From Platynereis dumerilii (Eukaryota; Annelida; Polychaeta; Phyllodocida; Nereididae), in the NCBI GenBank assembly GCA_026936325.1, contig JAPTHN010000008.1, positions 49,765,706 through 49,829,705 of the forward strand: 64,000 bases of DNA, in the 5' to 3' direction. Each line of letters starts with the position of its first letter. Position 1 is the first letter of the stretch. A program made the translations under genes and the position numbers. Positions 10,983 through 21,482 of the stretch are shown one piece after another. The notes under the pieces were generated by a model. The model was given only the letters and a program-made list of their open reading frames with translations, had not been told where the DNA came from and ran no database searches.

Positions 10983-13265
10983 CAAGAGGTGTTCAACTTA
11001 TTTTGACAAAAATGAAAACTGCCTCTAAATTGAGAATTTATGCTTCGCTGAGCCAAAATTGCTGTGAGTGATCCGTATGATGCTCATCTTGCATGTCACA
11101 TCACCTAAATGTCTCAGAAATATAGTTACGGTATTTAATAGCATTTTGTTTGGAAGGTGTGATAAAACACCTTTTGAGGGGCGGTTTCACTACCTCAAGC
11201 ATACTGTCATGTGTCATGGAGGATGATTATGGCATTTATTTGAGCTAATGTTCATTGTAAGCCTCTGCACAAAGGAAAAATTGGATGTCACCCTCATAAG
11301 GGGTTTCAAATTTTGATTCCCCTAGCCATGCTTCATGGCCAAATCAGGGGTGATAAACAAAATGAGATCGATGACGAAGTTCTGTTATCAGCATATTCAT
11401 AAAAAGATGGCAAAGCATTCCAATAACAATACAGGAGGTGGACACAAGTTTTTACTTGACTTCTGAAAGTGTGAGTTACAAAAAATAAAGCCAAAAGTAA
11501 CACAATTTTGAAAAAAAGTAGCCAAAAACAAGGAATCTTATGTCTTTGCTCGACCTGAAACTTATAAACATAGGACCATAAAAGGTTTACACCGAATAAA
11601 ACTAAGCTTCATCTGCAAGACTACAACATTTAATAAATGGTTTTCAGCATAAAAGAAATTTACAGAGTGCTTTAAAGTTAGAAGATTGAAAAGTTTAGCA
11701 ATCCTACTCGAAAATTCATGCATACATTTTCCAGTGATTAAATACAGAAAAAGTCGCAATTTCACCTCTAGAAATTCAAATAGGATAGCCTAATACCTGG
11801 AAAACGTAAATCTAAAATCTGTTTCAGAATGAACCTTTCCTAAGATATTTCCACAGAGAGAAAAGAGATAGTATTCATTAAAAGACTGTTCGTGGCCTTG
11901 GTGCCTAAATAACATTTATTATCTTAAAAAAGAAGCAAGCAAAATTCCTGTACCTTGGTGGATAGGTCACCAAAGACCATCTGATGATGTCTGAGAAGTT
12001 TTAGCAAAATCGGTATACTTAGAAAGAACCTGCAAATACACTTCTAACCACTGACACTGGCCGAAATATTCACTGTAAAATTTGAAAACTGTGTTGAAGC
12101 AATAATTTGAGCTGTCTGAGAATGTTAATAATTTTCAAGCTATGATAGCTCAATTCTATAAGTTGTCAAGGTATGATAGCTCAATGCTGTAAGTTGTCCA
12201 AACGAATCATAACATTAAGCTGTGAAAACATGAAAGCTTCAGTTGTTGCAGATAGCTTGACATCTCTGTCATGCCACATATAGCGCCATCTATAACAAGC
12301 ACTTCTCATAAGACTGCATTTAGTTTTAAATAATTATTTACTTACAAGAAAAAAGAACATTTATATTACACTATCCCAGAGAAAAAAGGAGTAGCACACC
12401 ACTTTAGCTGGTTACTTTTTTATTTCTATCTCTCTTTAATTAATTTGTGGGGGTAATTAGATGCATGCTTTCACACGTCAACCAAAATTTCCAAGTCAGA
12501 GTGTGTTCAAATATAGGCTTCTAACACTGTATACCAACTGAGATGAGCCACAGGCCATTGGGATTTATTCACAAGAAATTAATTTTTAAATCTCCTTGTG
12601 ATGCGATGGTCTTTGTTGAATGCATCTTGGGCCTGTCAATGGTGTGCTGAAATGAAGCATACTGGATCAGGTGGATCCCCTTGAGAGATCAAGCAATATT
12701 TTGGGATTACAGCCCATATTTCATAAATAACTTTATAAGACAGGTCACACAAATATAAATCAAACACAAATATAAATCAAAAACATCTAAAAATAAGTCA
12801 ACACAGCTCAAAATTTTGAGTTGTGTCAGCTTGGATCAATAAGTCAACAAAACTCAATATTTTGAGCTGTAAGTCAACACAGCTCATTGGTTTGAGTTTT
12901 CTCAGCTTGAATACCTTAGTTAACATAGCTTAGTATTTTGAACTATCTCAGCTTGGTATTTTGAGTTATCTCAGCTTAAAACATTAATCTATGTTAGCTC
13001 AATCAACTTGTGCAACCATCTCACTCAATCAATTGAGCTGAATCAGTGCCTCCGATTTTACAGTGTTGCTCTCAAAACTGATGAGAGGCCTGCCTCAGGA
13101 AAAGGTTAATAAAATTGTGCAAACTGTTCCAAAATATTTCAAACACATGTCTTATACTGTCAAGACCTATAGTTAACCCTTTCTGTCATCAGACAGGAAA
13201 AAAGTAGCATTTGGCAGTTTTGGTGTAAGGTTCAACTTTTGTCAAAATAAGTTGAACACCTCTTG
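10983..13265. mobile_element. TA-flanked 2.3-kb TIR transposon, non-coding
   Basis: The inverted ends CAAGAGGTGTTCAACTTATT (continuing as TTGACAAAA) are flanked by TA on both sides. The insertion point is proved by the host sequence: the LINE frame resumes across it. TA duplication suggests Tc1/mariner-type transposition. No transposase frame is visible, so it is non-autonomous or heavily decayed. Part of its length is the nested element at 12071-13065. Confidence 0.8.
12071..13065. mobile_element. CACTA-like (CMC) non-autonomous element
   Basis: The ends are CACTGTAAAATTTGA and, inverted, CACTGTAAAATCGGA. CACTG termini are typical of the CACTA/Chapaev group. The right third (12800-13050) is an array of diverged AACTCAATATTTTGAGCT and TGTCTCAGCTTG-like units, self-complementary short repeats. 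There is no coding region. The flanks share only TT, so the target duplication is uncertain. Confidence 0.6.
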
Positions 13266-13447
13266 TAATAGTGCCAAAGCAAGAGTTTTCCTTTATCTAA
13301 TATCAAGTGCATCTCTATTTCTATACAGAAATTTTAATCTGTTGTTACATTTTGTTACGATGTCTTTGACAACTGAATCGCCAGATAGGATGTTGTCTAA
13401 TTTGAGACCGAAGTATTTGACCTCTTGCTTTTTTTTTTCCAGGCCAA

Positions 13448-14017
13448 TTGCCATTGGCCTGGAAATTCAAAAAGTCACTTCGCAGAACTGCCATCAGACA
13501 ATATTTTAATGCAAAGTGCGAAGGAGGTAGCAAAAAGCCAGACTTTTGGAAAACAGTCAAACCCTTTTTCACCAACAAAGGGACTAAAAACTCCAATCTG
13601 ATCTGCATAAATGGAGATGATGGCGTTATCACAGATCCCAAAGTTGTAGCCAATGAAATGAATAACTTTTATGTTACTATAGCATCACAGATTGGTGATA
13701 GCATTTCGCTCACACAAAGCAGTGAGTCAAACAGGGATTTCGTAAAAAAATGTTCCAATCACTTTGAAAATCATCCCAGCATCAAGGACATTAAATCCAA
13801 AATGACACAAAGTGATTTCTCTTTCGCCCACACAAACACTGAGACTGTCGAGAAAATCATCAAAATCCTCAACACGACTAAGGCTACAGGATGTGACATG
13901 ATACCAGCCGGATTACTTAAACCTGTTGCAACAACTTTATCTCAACATCTGACGAACATTTTGAAATTAACTGACCCAAATTTCATATGTTTCTGTAATA
14001 TATATCAAAAGTTATGA
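13448..14017 (+). pseudogene. LINE ORF2 linker/RT N-terminal fragment (inverted part)
   Basis: The frame reads KSLRRTAIRQYFNAKCEGGS, then KPDFWKTVKPFFTNKGTKNS, VITDPKVVANEMNNFYVTIA and later ATGCDMIPAGLLKPVATTLS. This order (FWK-x-VKPF, ITDP-x-x-VA-x-x-x-NNF, then KATG-x-D-x-IP-x-x-LLK) is the region just before and at the start of the reverse transcriptase in CR1-like LINEs. The homology stops around 13963. It lies head to head with the minus-strand 3' part, and the missing centre of the protein would fall between them, as in a 5'-inverted (twin-primed) insertion. Confidence 0.7.
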
Positions 14018-14289
14018 TAACTTGGACAGAACTTATGGAAAACCCCTCGTACAGGAGTCGCTTTTTCTTGTGCCAAAATCAGGAAAGAAAATAATTATTT
14101 TCATGGGTTAATTTTGGGATAAATTCAAAAGGATCACTGTGGTGTTTCTGTTAATGGTACATTTAAAGCTATCAACTAATAAAAAAATGCATTAAAGTTT
14201 GCCTTTAAAGACAATGAATGTATCTATATAACAGTGTTGGATTATTGGTAAAGTTCCTTTGCACGATAGGTGATTCTATCTCCTGTGTG

Positions 14290-15304
14290 CTCTCCTGGGG
14301 CGTCCAGGTTGTTCAACCCAATTTCTTTGGGGGCCAGCACTTTTTTGGAATTTCATTTTTTTTTTTAGTTTGTTTTGCCACCTTTTCTAAGGCTTTTGTA
14401 TTTTCATTAAAGATGTCATTGGTTGTTACTACCCATTGTCCGATATTTCCGTGGATTATTTCACATTCTTCTTGGATGTGTTCTTCGGTTTCCCTTATTT
14501 TTCTGCAATTTCTACATTGTTGATCTTGGTACATATTCCTGAAGTATTCTTTGATGTCAAGCATCCCTGTTCTTGCTTTAAATATTAGGCCACCTCTGCT
14601 CTGAGCATTTCATCATATATTCCGTCAGGGTTCCCATTTTCTTGCAGTTACACTGTCTATGCAGAATTTATCTTTGTTTTTGTTGTGCTGTCTCTTCTGA
14701 TTTCTTACTCCAGCTGTGCTGTTTTTGCTTTGTGAACCACTCGTCTGTTCTTATCTTGGCCCAGTCCCTCTATGCTTTTTGTCCCCAGTGTTTCTTATTT
14801 GTTCCTTTCTGAGGTCTTCCACTGTGCCTTTTCATCGCACTCTTCCCTGATGGTCCTCAGGGGCATGTTGTCACGGGATTAACCTTTTCTGTATACATTA
14901 TCCTATTGCGATCTGTGAGCTTGTTTATCTCCAACAGTCCTGTCTCCATGACTCTTTTCATGATGCTGTCGATGGTCCTTTTTAGGTCTTTGTGTTCCTT
15001 CTTCGTAGCTTTTACTGCTTCCCATGCATATGTGGCAAGTGGTATTATGCAGGCCTTTATCGCCTGCCATACCGTTCTCATCTCAATACCGTTTAGGTCT
15101 AGGCTTCCTGCTATTGCCATAATTGTGTCGTAAGCCGCTTGTACTTTCTTTTCTACTTCTTTAAGCTTTTCATCCATTTTTCCACTTTTTGCAACCATCA
15201 GCCCAAGGTATCTGAATTTCTGGGGAGGAACTCCCCGGCCCCCCCTCCCCGGCCTCTCCTGGTGATACCACTGCCTTATGGTCTGTTCTATTTCTCCGAT
15301 CATG
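14290..15304 (-). pseudogene. Second LINE remnant, post-RT region with zinc knuckle
   Basis: The minus strand carries two frame pieces. The first (15303-14857) has FRYLGLMVAKSGKMDEKLKE, then VWQAIKACIIPLATYAWEAV and INKLTDRNRIMYTEKV; 'YLG ... G ... W ... YAWE' is the thumb region after a non-LTR reverse transcriptase. The second (14564-14313) has CRNCRKIRETEEHIQEEC, a Cys-Cys-His-Cys knuckle as found near the C-terminus of several LINE clades. The piece between has lost its frame. The clade cannot be assigned by eye; it is not the CR1-like family next door. Confidence 0.55.
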
Positions 15305-17004
15305 ACATATTGTAAATCTAGGCCCTAAATTCTACACCATTTTCCCAAGAATCAGTGCACCAAAATGGCAAAACAACATATGCATGGTGAACTCGCATGT
15401 GTTCCGCTTGCGACACAAATTCTAGTTTCAGAGGGCCCCCTGCTTGACTTCCAGAAAGCAATTTTAGAGGGCCCCAAATAGTGTCAATAAACCTGGGCCC
15501 CAAAGGTGTTGCAGGTCTTTAAAAATTGCAACTCCTAATTAAGGGGCCCGCCTAGTTTCATGGAAAATTACCTGACTCTTGATTCCATAACATCTATTTT
15601 TATCCTTTTGAGAGTTTCAATTCTCCCAACAGGCGCAAATTAACTTTCCTAATGTTGTAAAGCCCATATTGAAAGATAGAGGCCTCATAAGTTATAACAC
15701 TGCAATCTTTTCGTTTTTCCTTAATAGAAGTTTTGTAATGCTCTTTCTGAGATGCAGCAGGCAAAATTGTATTCCCAAGGGGATACAAACGTTTCACACT
15801 TGTCTCATGCATACATGTATGTACATGCTTTTTCATGTGCAAAGTTCCACGAATCCTTACTTGTGACCTTCCATACGTATAACAGTATATTATGTGTGCA
15901 TTGCTTTTGTTTGTTGAGGGGGGGGGGAGTACTAAAAATATGCATGACACCTAAGGGAGGGGGGTAATAAAAGTCCACATGAAACGCAAGGGGGGTATGA
16001 ATTTTTGACCAGAAGTTCCTGGAAACTCCCACCCCACCCCAGTCATAAATTCTGAACGGTCCCTAACTATAAATTTGTATGAAGAATATTCTGTCATGAC
16101 GAAAAAGCTTTCATTTTCGATTTTATGGCCAGAACTCTGGCAATAATGGTCCCAGGGATCACCACATGATGGTAAGTTGAATCATTGAGAATAAAGTTGC
16201 AAAAATCAAGGTTACTGATCGAAGTTTGTTCAGTAAACATTTCTAATACAACTGATTCCTTAAAAGCAATAAGGTTTAACATAAGAATTATGCATTTCAC
16301 AATTAAAAAACAAAATTAGGAAAAGGTGCAATTCTTGATATTAGTTGTGCTGTGTGAAAAGAAAGTACAGAACTGTAGAATTCTGGAGGAAAAAGCATAA
16401 TTCTACATAAAATTGCAAAATTCTGCAGAAACTTGCTGGACTTCTGCAGAACTGCCACTTGCTGCCTCTGCTTGTTGAATTACATTTGTGAAGAACTAGG
16501 GGCACCAGGAATTGAGGCAGAATTAGTTTTATCTGAAAGGGATATTTGGAAAAAGATGAAATGTGTATAATTGATGGGGTGATGATTGGCAGGACTGTTG
16601 GAGACCTTGGACGAAAATGGACAGTCAGGCCAGACAGAGGCTGATCCAGGCTGGGGTCAAGGGGGCTGAAGTGGGTATTGTTTGAACATGTTGAAAGGAG
16701 AAATTATGGGTGAGTTAATGATATGGATGGAAGTAGTAAAATTTTTAAAGGCATATGAAAGCATACAGGGCTATGTAAATTGGAAGGAGGTGATTTTGAT
16801 GGGGTAGGAGGTGGGACCCCACAAGGTGAATGTGCCACTGGCCTTACAAACATCCTTTCACAAATATTTCTCACTCCTTTCATTTGGCATATTCCTTCGT
16901 CAGCCTACTTCCGTTTCGTCTGCTTTGTTGTGATCCAGGAGGATCCAGCTCTTCCCGCCGTCTCTATTTGCATTCTTAACCCTTCCCATTCTCTGCTCCA
17001 TCCA
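15305..17004. other. No gene seen
   Basis: Mostly AT-rich. G-rich patches at 15915-16040 (runs of G8-G9) look like a fragment of a repeat. Around 16370-16450 there are repeated TTCTGCAGAA/AGAATTCTG words. No exon with splice sites and no domain could be recognised. Confidence 0.4.
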
Positions 17005-17157
17005 ATTATAGTAGAGCAGCTGGAGACCGATTTCCAGGATGAACCCCGCACGGAAGTACAACAGCAAGTTTCACATACCAAAATGTGCGGAAAATTCTCT
17101 AGTTTTAGTAAATGATAGTAAGAAAGGCTGATTTTGTGTGCGAACTTGGCAGTGGCG

Positions 17158-17690
17158 GTTACCATGGCAACGGATTTAGAAAAAATGATTTAAAGAATTG
17201 TTTTAGTAAATACTGCATAAAACAGAGACAATTAGTGATAAATGAAATCTGACTTCACATTATGGTAAATCGGAGAATGGGTGAGCAGACTGAGAAAATC
17301 ATTGACACCCATTGTTTATATGGTTGCCATGACAACCGGGAATTCTTAAAAACAGTTATTTTTTTTCTGAAAGTCAATGATAACTTCTCTAAAACTAAGG
17401 AAATTTACATATTTTTAGGATTTCAATTACATGCACCTGAAAGCCCTTTTTCTTGGCTTTCTGGTGATGTCTTTCTTTTCTCTGTCGGTTTAATACCCTT
17501 GACACAAAGTGTTACCAAAGTAATCGAAGTAAACAAATTCGAATCCACCAGTAAGCTCACAATTTCCGCAGTATAGAAGAACAAGCAATTCAATTCAAAC
17601 TTTTTGTCATCAGAGGGTGGTCCATGTGTGAGGGATACTTTAAAAATGTTTAAATTACTAACTGATGATCAAATTGGTTGCCATGGAAAC
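17158..17690. promoter_or_regulatory. Three X-box-like (RFX) sites in left arm
   Basis: GTTACCATGGCAAC (17158-17171), GTTGCCATGACAAC (17323-17336) and GTTGCCATGGAAAC (17677-17690) match the palindromic RFX X-box pattern GTTRCCATGGYAAC with at most one or two changes each. The right arm has counterparts at 22575-22588, 22410-22423 and 22057-22070, and a weaker one at 21644. Whether any protein binds is not known. Confidence 0.5.
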
Positions 17691-18034
17691 AATCAAATCG
17701 GCAACAATACACCATTTTGAAAAAAGAACCTCATGATTCTGAGTTTGTGTCTCATTTTTCATGAAGAAGTATTGAAAAATTTGTGTATGGAAAATTTATC
17801 ATTAAAACATTTGAATTTCACTTGGTTACCAAGGCTCAGCATTTGTTTATTACCTTAGCAACTGATAAATATTTACATTTTGGTGGTATTGGCATGCCTC
17901 AGTCTGGACTGCTCAGACATATTTCTTGTCACATTTGATGAGAGATTTACTGTTTGGTGTTCTGTATCACAACTACATCATTTTTGAAGAGAGATTCACC
18001 TCCAATTGGGTTATCCAATATTTTTAGTGGACCT

Positions 18035-18230
18035 TGATGAGATGAAATGCTAAATAGGTGGCCCCTTGAATCAGTGCATGTCTGTGCTGGGTTATCAAAA
18101 GATCCCTAACACGGGGTAAATGTGTAAGATGTTGAGGACTCCTGCACTTTCTCAACCATCTGATCAAGCAGCCCTTAGAGGGCTGCACTTAGGGCACTAT
18201 ATCTATCTACATGTATCTATCTATCAGTTT
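18035..18230 (+). mobile_element. tRNA-SINE family A, 5'-truncated copy
   Basis: Matches the 3' two-thirds of the SINE at 4476-4804 in the opposite orientation: GGTAAATGTGTAAGATGTTG, GAGGACTCCTGCAC, and CTTAGAGGGCTGCACTTAGG, followed by a TATC-rich tail. The tRNA head is missing. The copy begins directly where the left arm of the giant inverted-repeat element ends. Confidence 0.7.
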
Positions 18231-18919
18231 ATATTCGATATAGTCATAATACTCTCACAAGTGAATGTTTAGTCTCACTATCATTCAAACTGCAACTACC
18301 AATGAACTGCGCAGCCTAAAAGTGTTTGTCTGTACAGTAACTGTTTTTCGCATCTTCTTTGATTCAATTTCAAGGGAATTCAATCTTTGGAGATGTACAC
18401 AACATGAGCGATGTGAGCAGTCACTGTTGCAAGTTGTTGTCCTATACTACAGGCCTCAGATTCTGGTTTCTAAAGAGAGTGTCCAATGTCCATCAGTATA
18501 ATGCCGGTGATGGCAAGTTCTTGACAGTAACAGTACTATTATGCTAGTAAACATAAATATATTGAAGACTCAATAAATGGACTGCAGCCCGACTGCGTTA
18601 GAAGCCCTATATGGGGAGACAGATTGGAAGTACATGCCTAGTATAAGTAGGGTTCGGAGGGGAAAAAAGGGACCAGAGAAAGGAAGGATAAGGAAATAAG
18701 GCTAAGAATACATTTGTGTTGGGCCATAAGGAATGGAAGTGAAATAGGTGATGAGAGCAGAGGGGATAATTTGAGGCTAGAAAGAAGGACAGAGACAGTG
18801 GAGAATGAAGAAAGGGAGGGTGCAGACAATGACATTTGGAGGACACCCTGAGTAAGTAGGAGGGAGAAGGCTAAGATTTACACCTCTTCCTTGCCGCTGG
18901 GTCACTCAGACCTATGTTA
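18231..18919. other. Element 1 interior: no gene seen
   Basis: AT-rich, then purine-rich from about 18650 (GGAGGGGAAAAAAGGGACCA-type runs). The long minus-strand frames here are only the consequence of the purine bias. Confidence 0.45.
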
Positions 18920-19197
18920 CAGCCGTCGAACGGCGAGTACTTACATTTGGCTGTTAGTGGAAATCAATGACCTCACAGTAGGCCCTAGCTATCCACGGCA
19001 TTGAAATATGCTGTTGACGTGTCATTGAGTAACTTGTGACCTCATTGACACTTCTCTAGATTTGATAACATTGCAAGTACAGACTATGACTTCATAAATT
19101 CCTTATGACTCATAAGAATAACATGGCATGTATAGGGCTCTGGCCTCACAAGGATCATTTCATTCCAAATCTGTAAGCACTTGATGTTCGTCTACTG
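18920..19197. mobile_element. TA-flanked MITE, family B, copy 2
   Basis: Same family as 6596-6888: right end GCACTTGATGTTCGTCTACTG followed by TA, left end TA then CAGCCGTCGAACGGCGAGTA. Shared internal blocks are AATCAATGACCTCACAGTAG, TGTCATTGAG and CTTATGACTCATAAG. It is 278 bp, more diverged than copy 1, and lies inside giant element 1. Confidence 0.7.
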
Positions 19198-19275
19198 TAA
19201 TTGTCAATCATCTTTTGCCTCATGGCTGTCTCTTTGTTCTATCCCAATTATTTCAAATATGAAGTACCAATCACA
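19195..19275 (+). repeat. SINE-like family C fragment
   Basis: TCAATCATCTTTTGCCTCAT followed by GCTGTCTCTTTGTTCTA is related to 20630-20690 and to 56435-56510 (AAATCATCCTTCACCTTACT). Three diverged copies in the window indicate one dispersed repeat, of which the 56-kb copy retains a tRNA-like head. Confidence 0.4.
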
Positions 19276-19549
19276 GATCATCTTCCACCCTCTGCCTCTC
19301 CATGTAAAACATCCTGATCTCACACAGCCTGATTCTTCTCTTATCTGCTTCCTCCCTCCACACATCATTCTTCAAATCCTCAAAAAAGTTCACTAGCCAG
19401 AGCCCTCCTTGTTGTCCCCGCCCCTGTTATCCCCCTCCTTCCTAACATTGAGGTGGTGAATGGATTAATAGCTATTAAACGAGGAGGCACGCCGAAAGGG
19501 AGGAAGTGCATCATCATGCATATAAATGTGTACCTGAAACAATGCAGGG

Positions 19550-20440
19550 GGATGGAGGAGGGAAGCAACCTTGGAGCAGAGAAGAAGATAAAAAAAGGAG
19601 ACTATGGAGGAGGGAGAGGGGGACAAATGCAAGGATGCTGGAACAGGGGGCGGAAGGAGGGGGGGGGCAATGCCCCTCCTGCCCTTAGCAAGGAGGGGCA
19701 AGGTTGCTCTTTTGATCTCAAATAGAAAAAATTATTAAGCCTTAATTCATTGTGAATTGAGGCAAAAAAAACTGTTTTTGCCACTGCAATAAATTTGTAT
19801 CCTTTCTCGACCGTCGCCCCGGCGCCCTCGTTTCCTTCCAGCACCCCTACAACATTTCATTGGCTGTGGTGCCAGTCAGGACTGCCCTTACATGTGTTTT
19901 TGGGCTATTCCTGAACTGTTCTGCCGGGCGCATTCCTGATAGGCAACCGGTCTAGTGCCCTAGATTCAAATTTGAGACTCAGTTCGACTTGGAGTTTGTT
20001 AGTCTGCAGCCAAACTTTGTTCAGCAGACTATTGTCAATCAGGTGGAGCAGACTATGAGAGAGGAGACTGAAAGGAAGAGACAAAGGAGTGGGAATTGAT
20101 AGACTATGAGGGACAGACTAAGAGGGACGTAATAAGATTGAGAGATGGACAAGGAGGGACACTATGGAGATGGATACTAAGACAAATTAGAATTGAGAGT
20201 AGGAAGGAGAGACTGAGAGGGGGGAGTCATGGAAAGAGGAGACTAGGGACCAGTGAAACAGGAGACTAATGTAGAACAGTGACTATGTGGGGGGAGGGGG
20301 CATTGAGAGTTGAGAGCAGGAGGGAATGGAAAGACAAGCATTGGTAGTGTATGGAAGGAAGAGATAGTGGACAAGGAGACACAAAAAAAAGAACAGACAA
20401 GGAGAAAGTGAAGCAAAAAGTTGAACAGAGACAAGTTTTT
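19550..20440. repeat. Purine-rich tract with a possible TIR insert
   Basis: Long G/A-biased DNA on the plus strand (for example GAGGGACAGACTAAGAGGGA), which opens frames on the minus strand by composition alone. Within it, 19631-19850 has weakly inverted ends (GGATGCTGGAACAGGGGGCG; reversed right end GGGGTGCTGGAAGGAAACGA) and may be a hAT-type MITE. No target duplication was found. Confidence 0.45.
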
Positions 20441-20619
20441 TGCTGAGTTTCTGCTCGAATCAATTACTTAATCATATTACAGGTATGTCACTGCAGTAAA
20501 GTAGCCAGTGGTTGTGCAAATGGAGTGAGCAGGCCGCAACATTTCATCGATGGTGCTGTATATGAAGTCAATGAACACATGCATGAAGCATAGTGCTTGC
20601 TCCGTTCGGCCTAATTTGG

Positions 20620-20700
20620 ACTGCTGTTTCAATCATCCTTCGCCTCATTTCTATGTCCTCCTCCTGTTCTAATTAGCCTACTATACCAAGTGAATAAATA
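20620..20700 (+). repeat. SINE-like family C fragment
   Basis: TTTCAATCATCCTTCGCCTC then TATGTCCTCCTCCTGTTCTA parallels the copies at 19195 and 56435. The surrounding 20440-21300 has no gene that I can recognise. Confidence 0.4.
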
Positions 20701-21395
20701 TAGGAAGTAAATCCCCAATCATCCATCCATCTTGCTCTGTTCTGCAAGGCATATACCTGAGCAGCAGTATCTTGGCATTCTGGATTCCCATTTGATAGAC
20801 TCAGTCTACAGCTTTGCTGCTGCTGAACAGCGATGTCATGGTAGTAAAAAACTGATTGATATTGCAAAGCAAAAGAGTGCCATGTATCAACATAGGTGCT
20901 CTGACATTAGTCATCAGTATGTTATACAGCTGATCAGGAGCATGCATGTCTATGAGCTTGAACTGTACCTGTAAATTATGCTTTACCACAATACAGACAA
21001 CTGTCTTTACCCTAAACATGTCAACCACATAGGCCTATACATTGGGCCTGTCAGCTGCTTCTACCATGTAACTGTCAGGTTCTAGTTCTTATGACTGAGC
21101 CTGGCTATCAAGTATTGGTTTGTTGGCAATCTGAAGTTTAGACTTGCAGTGAAGCACAATGCTTGTCTCTTTTCTACTTTAGCTGACCTGGAAATATGTG
21201 TAGTTCCTTTTATATTGTTGCCACTCACCTTTGAATATACTTATTGAGGACCATTCCATTAGAAGGTGGTACAAATCCATAAAGATACGAGGTCAAGTCA
21301 GAGGTTTCAATGTGGCATTGCAGTGAGAATTTGTGGCTTAATTTCTAGTTGCCAGGTTAATAAACAAATGCTAGACCTTGGTAACCCTATCAACG

Positions 21396-21482
21396 TGCCT
21401 CGGCGGTCCAACATCGGCCCGAAGCTGGTCCGATGCTACTGACATCGGACTGACGCTGGGCCGACGTTGGACCGCCGAGGCA
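21396..21482. repeat. GC-rich 87-bp hairpin
   Basis: TGCCTCGGCGGTCCAACATC at the start is the inverse of GACGTTGGACCGCCGAGGCA at the end. Arms of about 40 bp surround a CTACTGA-like loop with CCGATG/CATCGG flanks. It interrupts a copy of the tandem unit in the right arm of giant element 1 just after CCTTGGTAACC. It is much more GC-rich than its surroundings. Confidence 0.8.

Larger units (their letters stand above)
10259..13963 (-). mobile_element. CR1-like LINE with inverted 5' end, interrupted
   Basis: The 3' part lies on the minus strand. At 13436-13266 it reads QEVKYFGLKLDNILSGDS and LKFLYRNRDALDIR. After the inserted transposon it resumes at 10982 with CHFDYAVSAWY, ANKKRLQIAQNKIARFILNL and finally GSKLWNELPSWIKSINNRLL, the classic end of a CR1/Jockey-group reverse transcriptase. 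The tail is a TGAT-type short repeat at 10259-10275. Beyond 13446 the same kind of protein continues in the opposite orientation, as expected from twin priming. AAATTAAC at 10251-10258 and 13964-13971 may be the target duplication. Neither part has an intact frame for the whole protein. Confidence 0.65.

Noticed and set aside
18607-20463. Several minus-strand frames rich in Ser, Leu and Phe, suggestive of membrane proteins
   Set aside because: They mirror purine-rich DNA on the plus strand and lack splice signals or domains.
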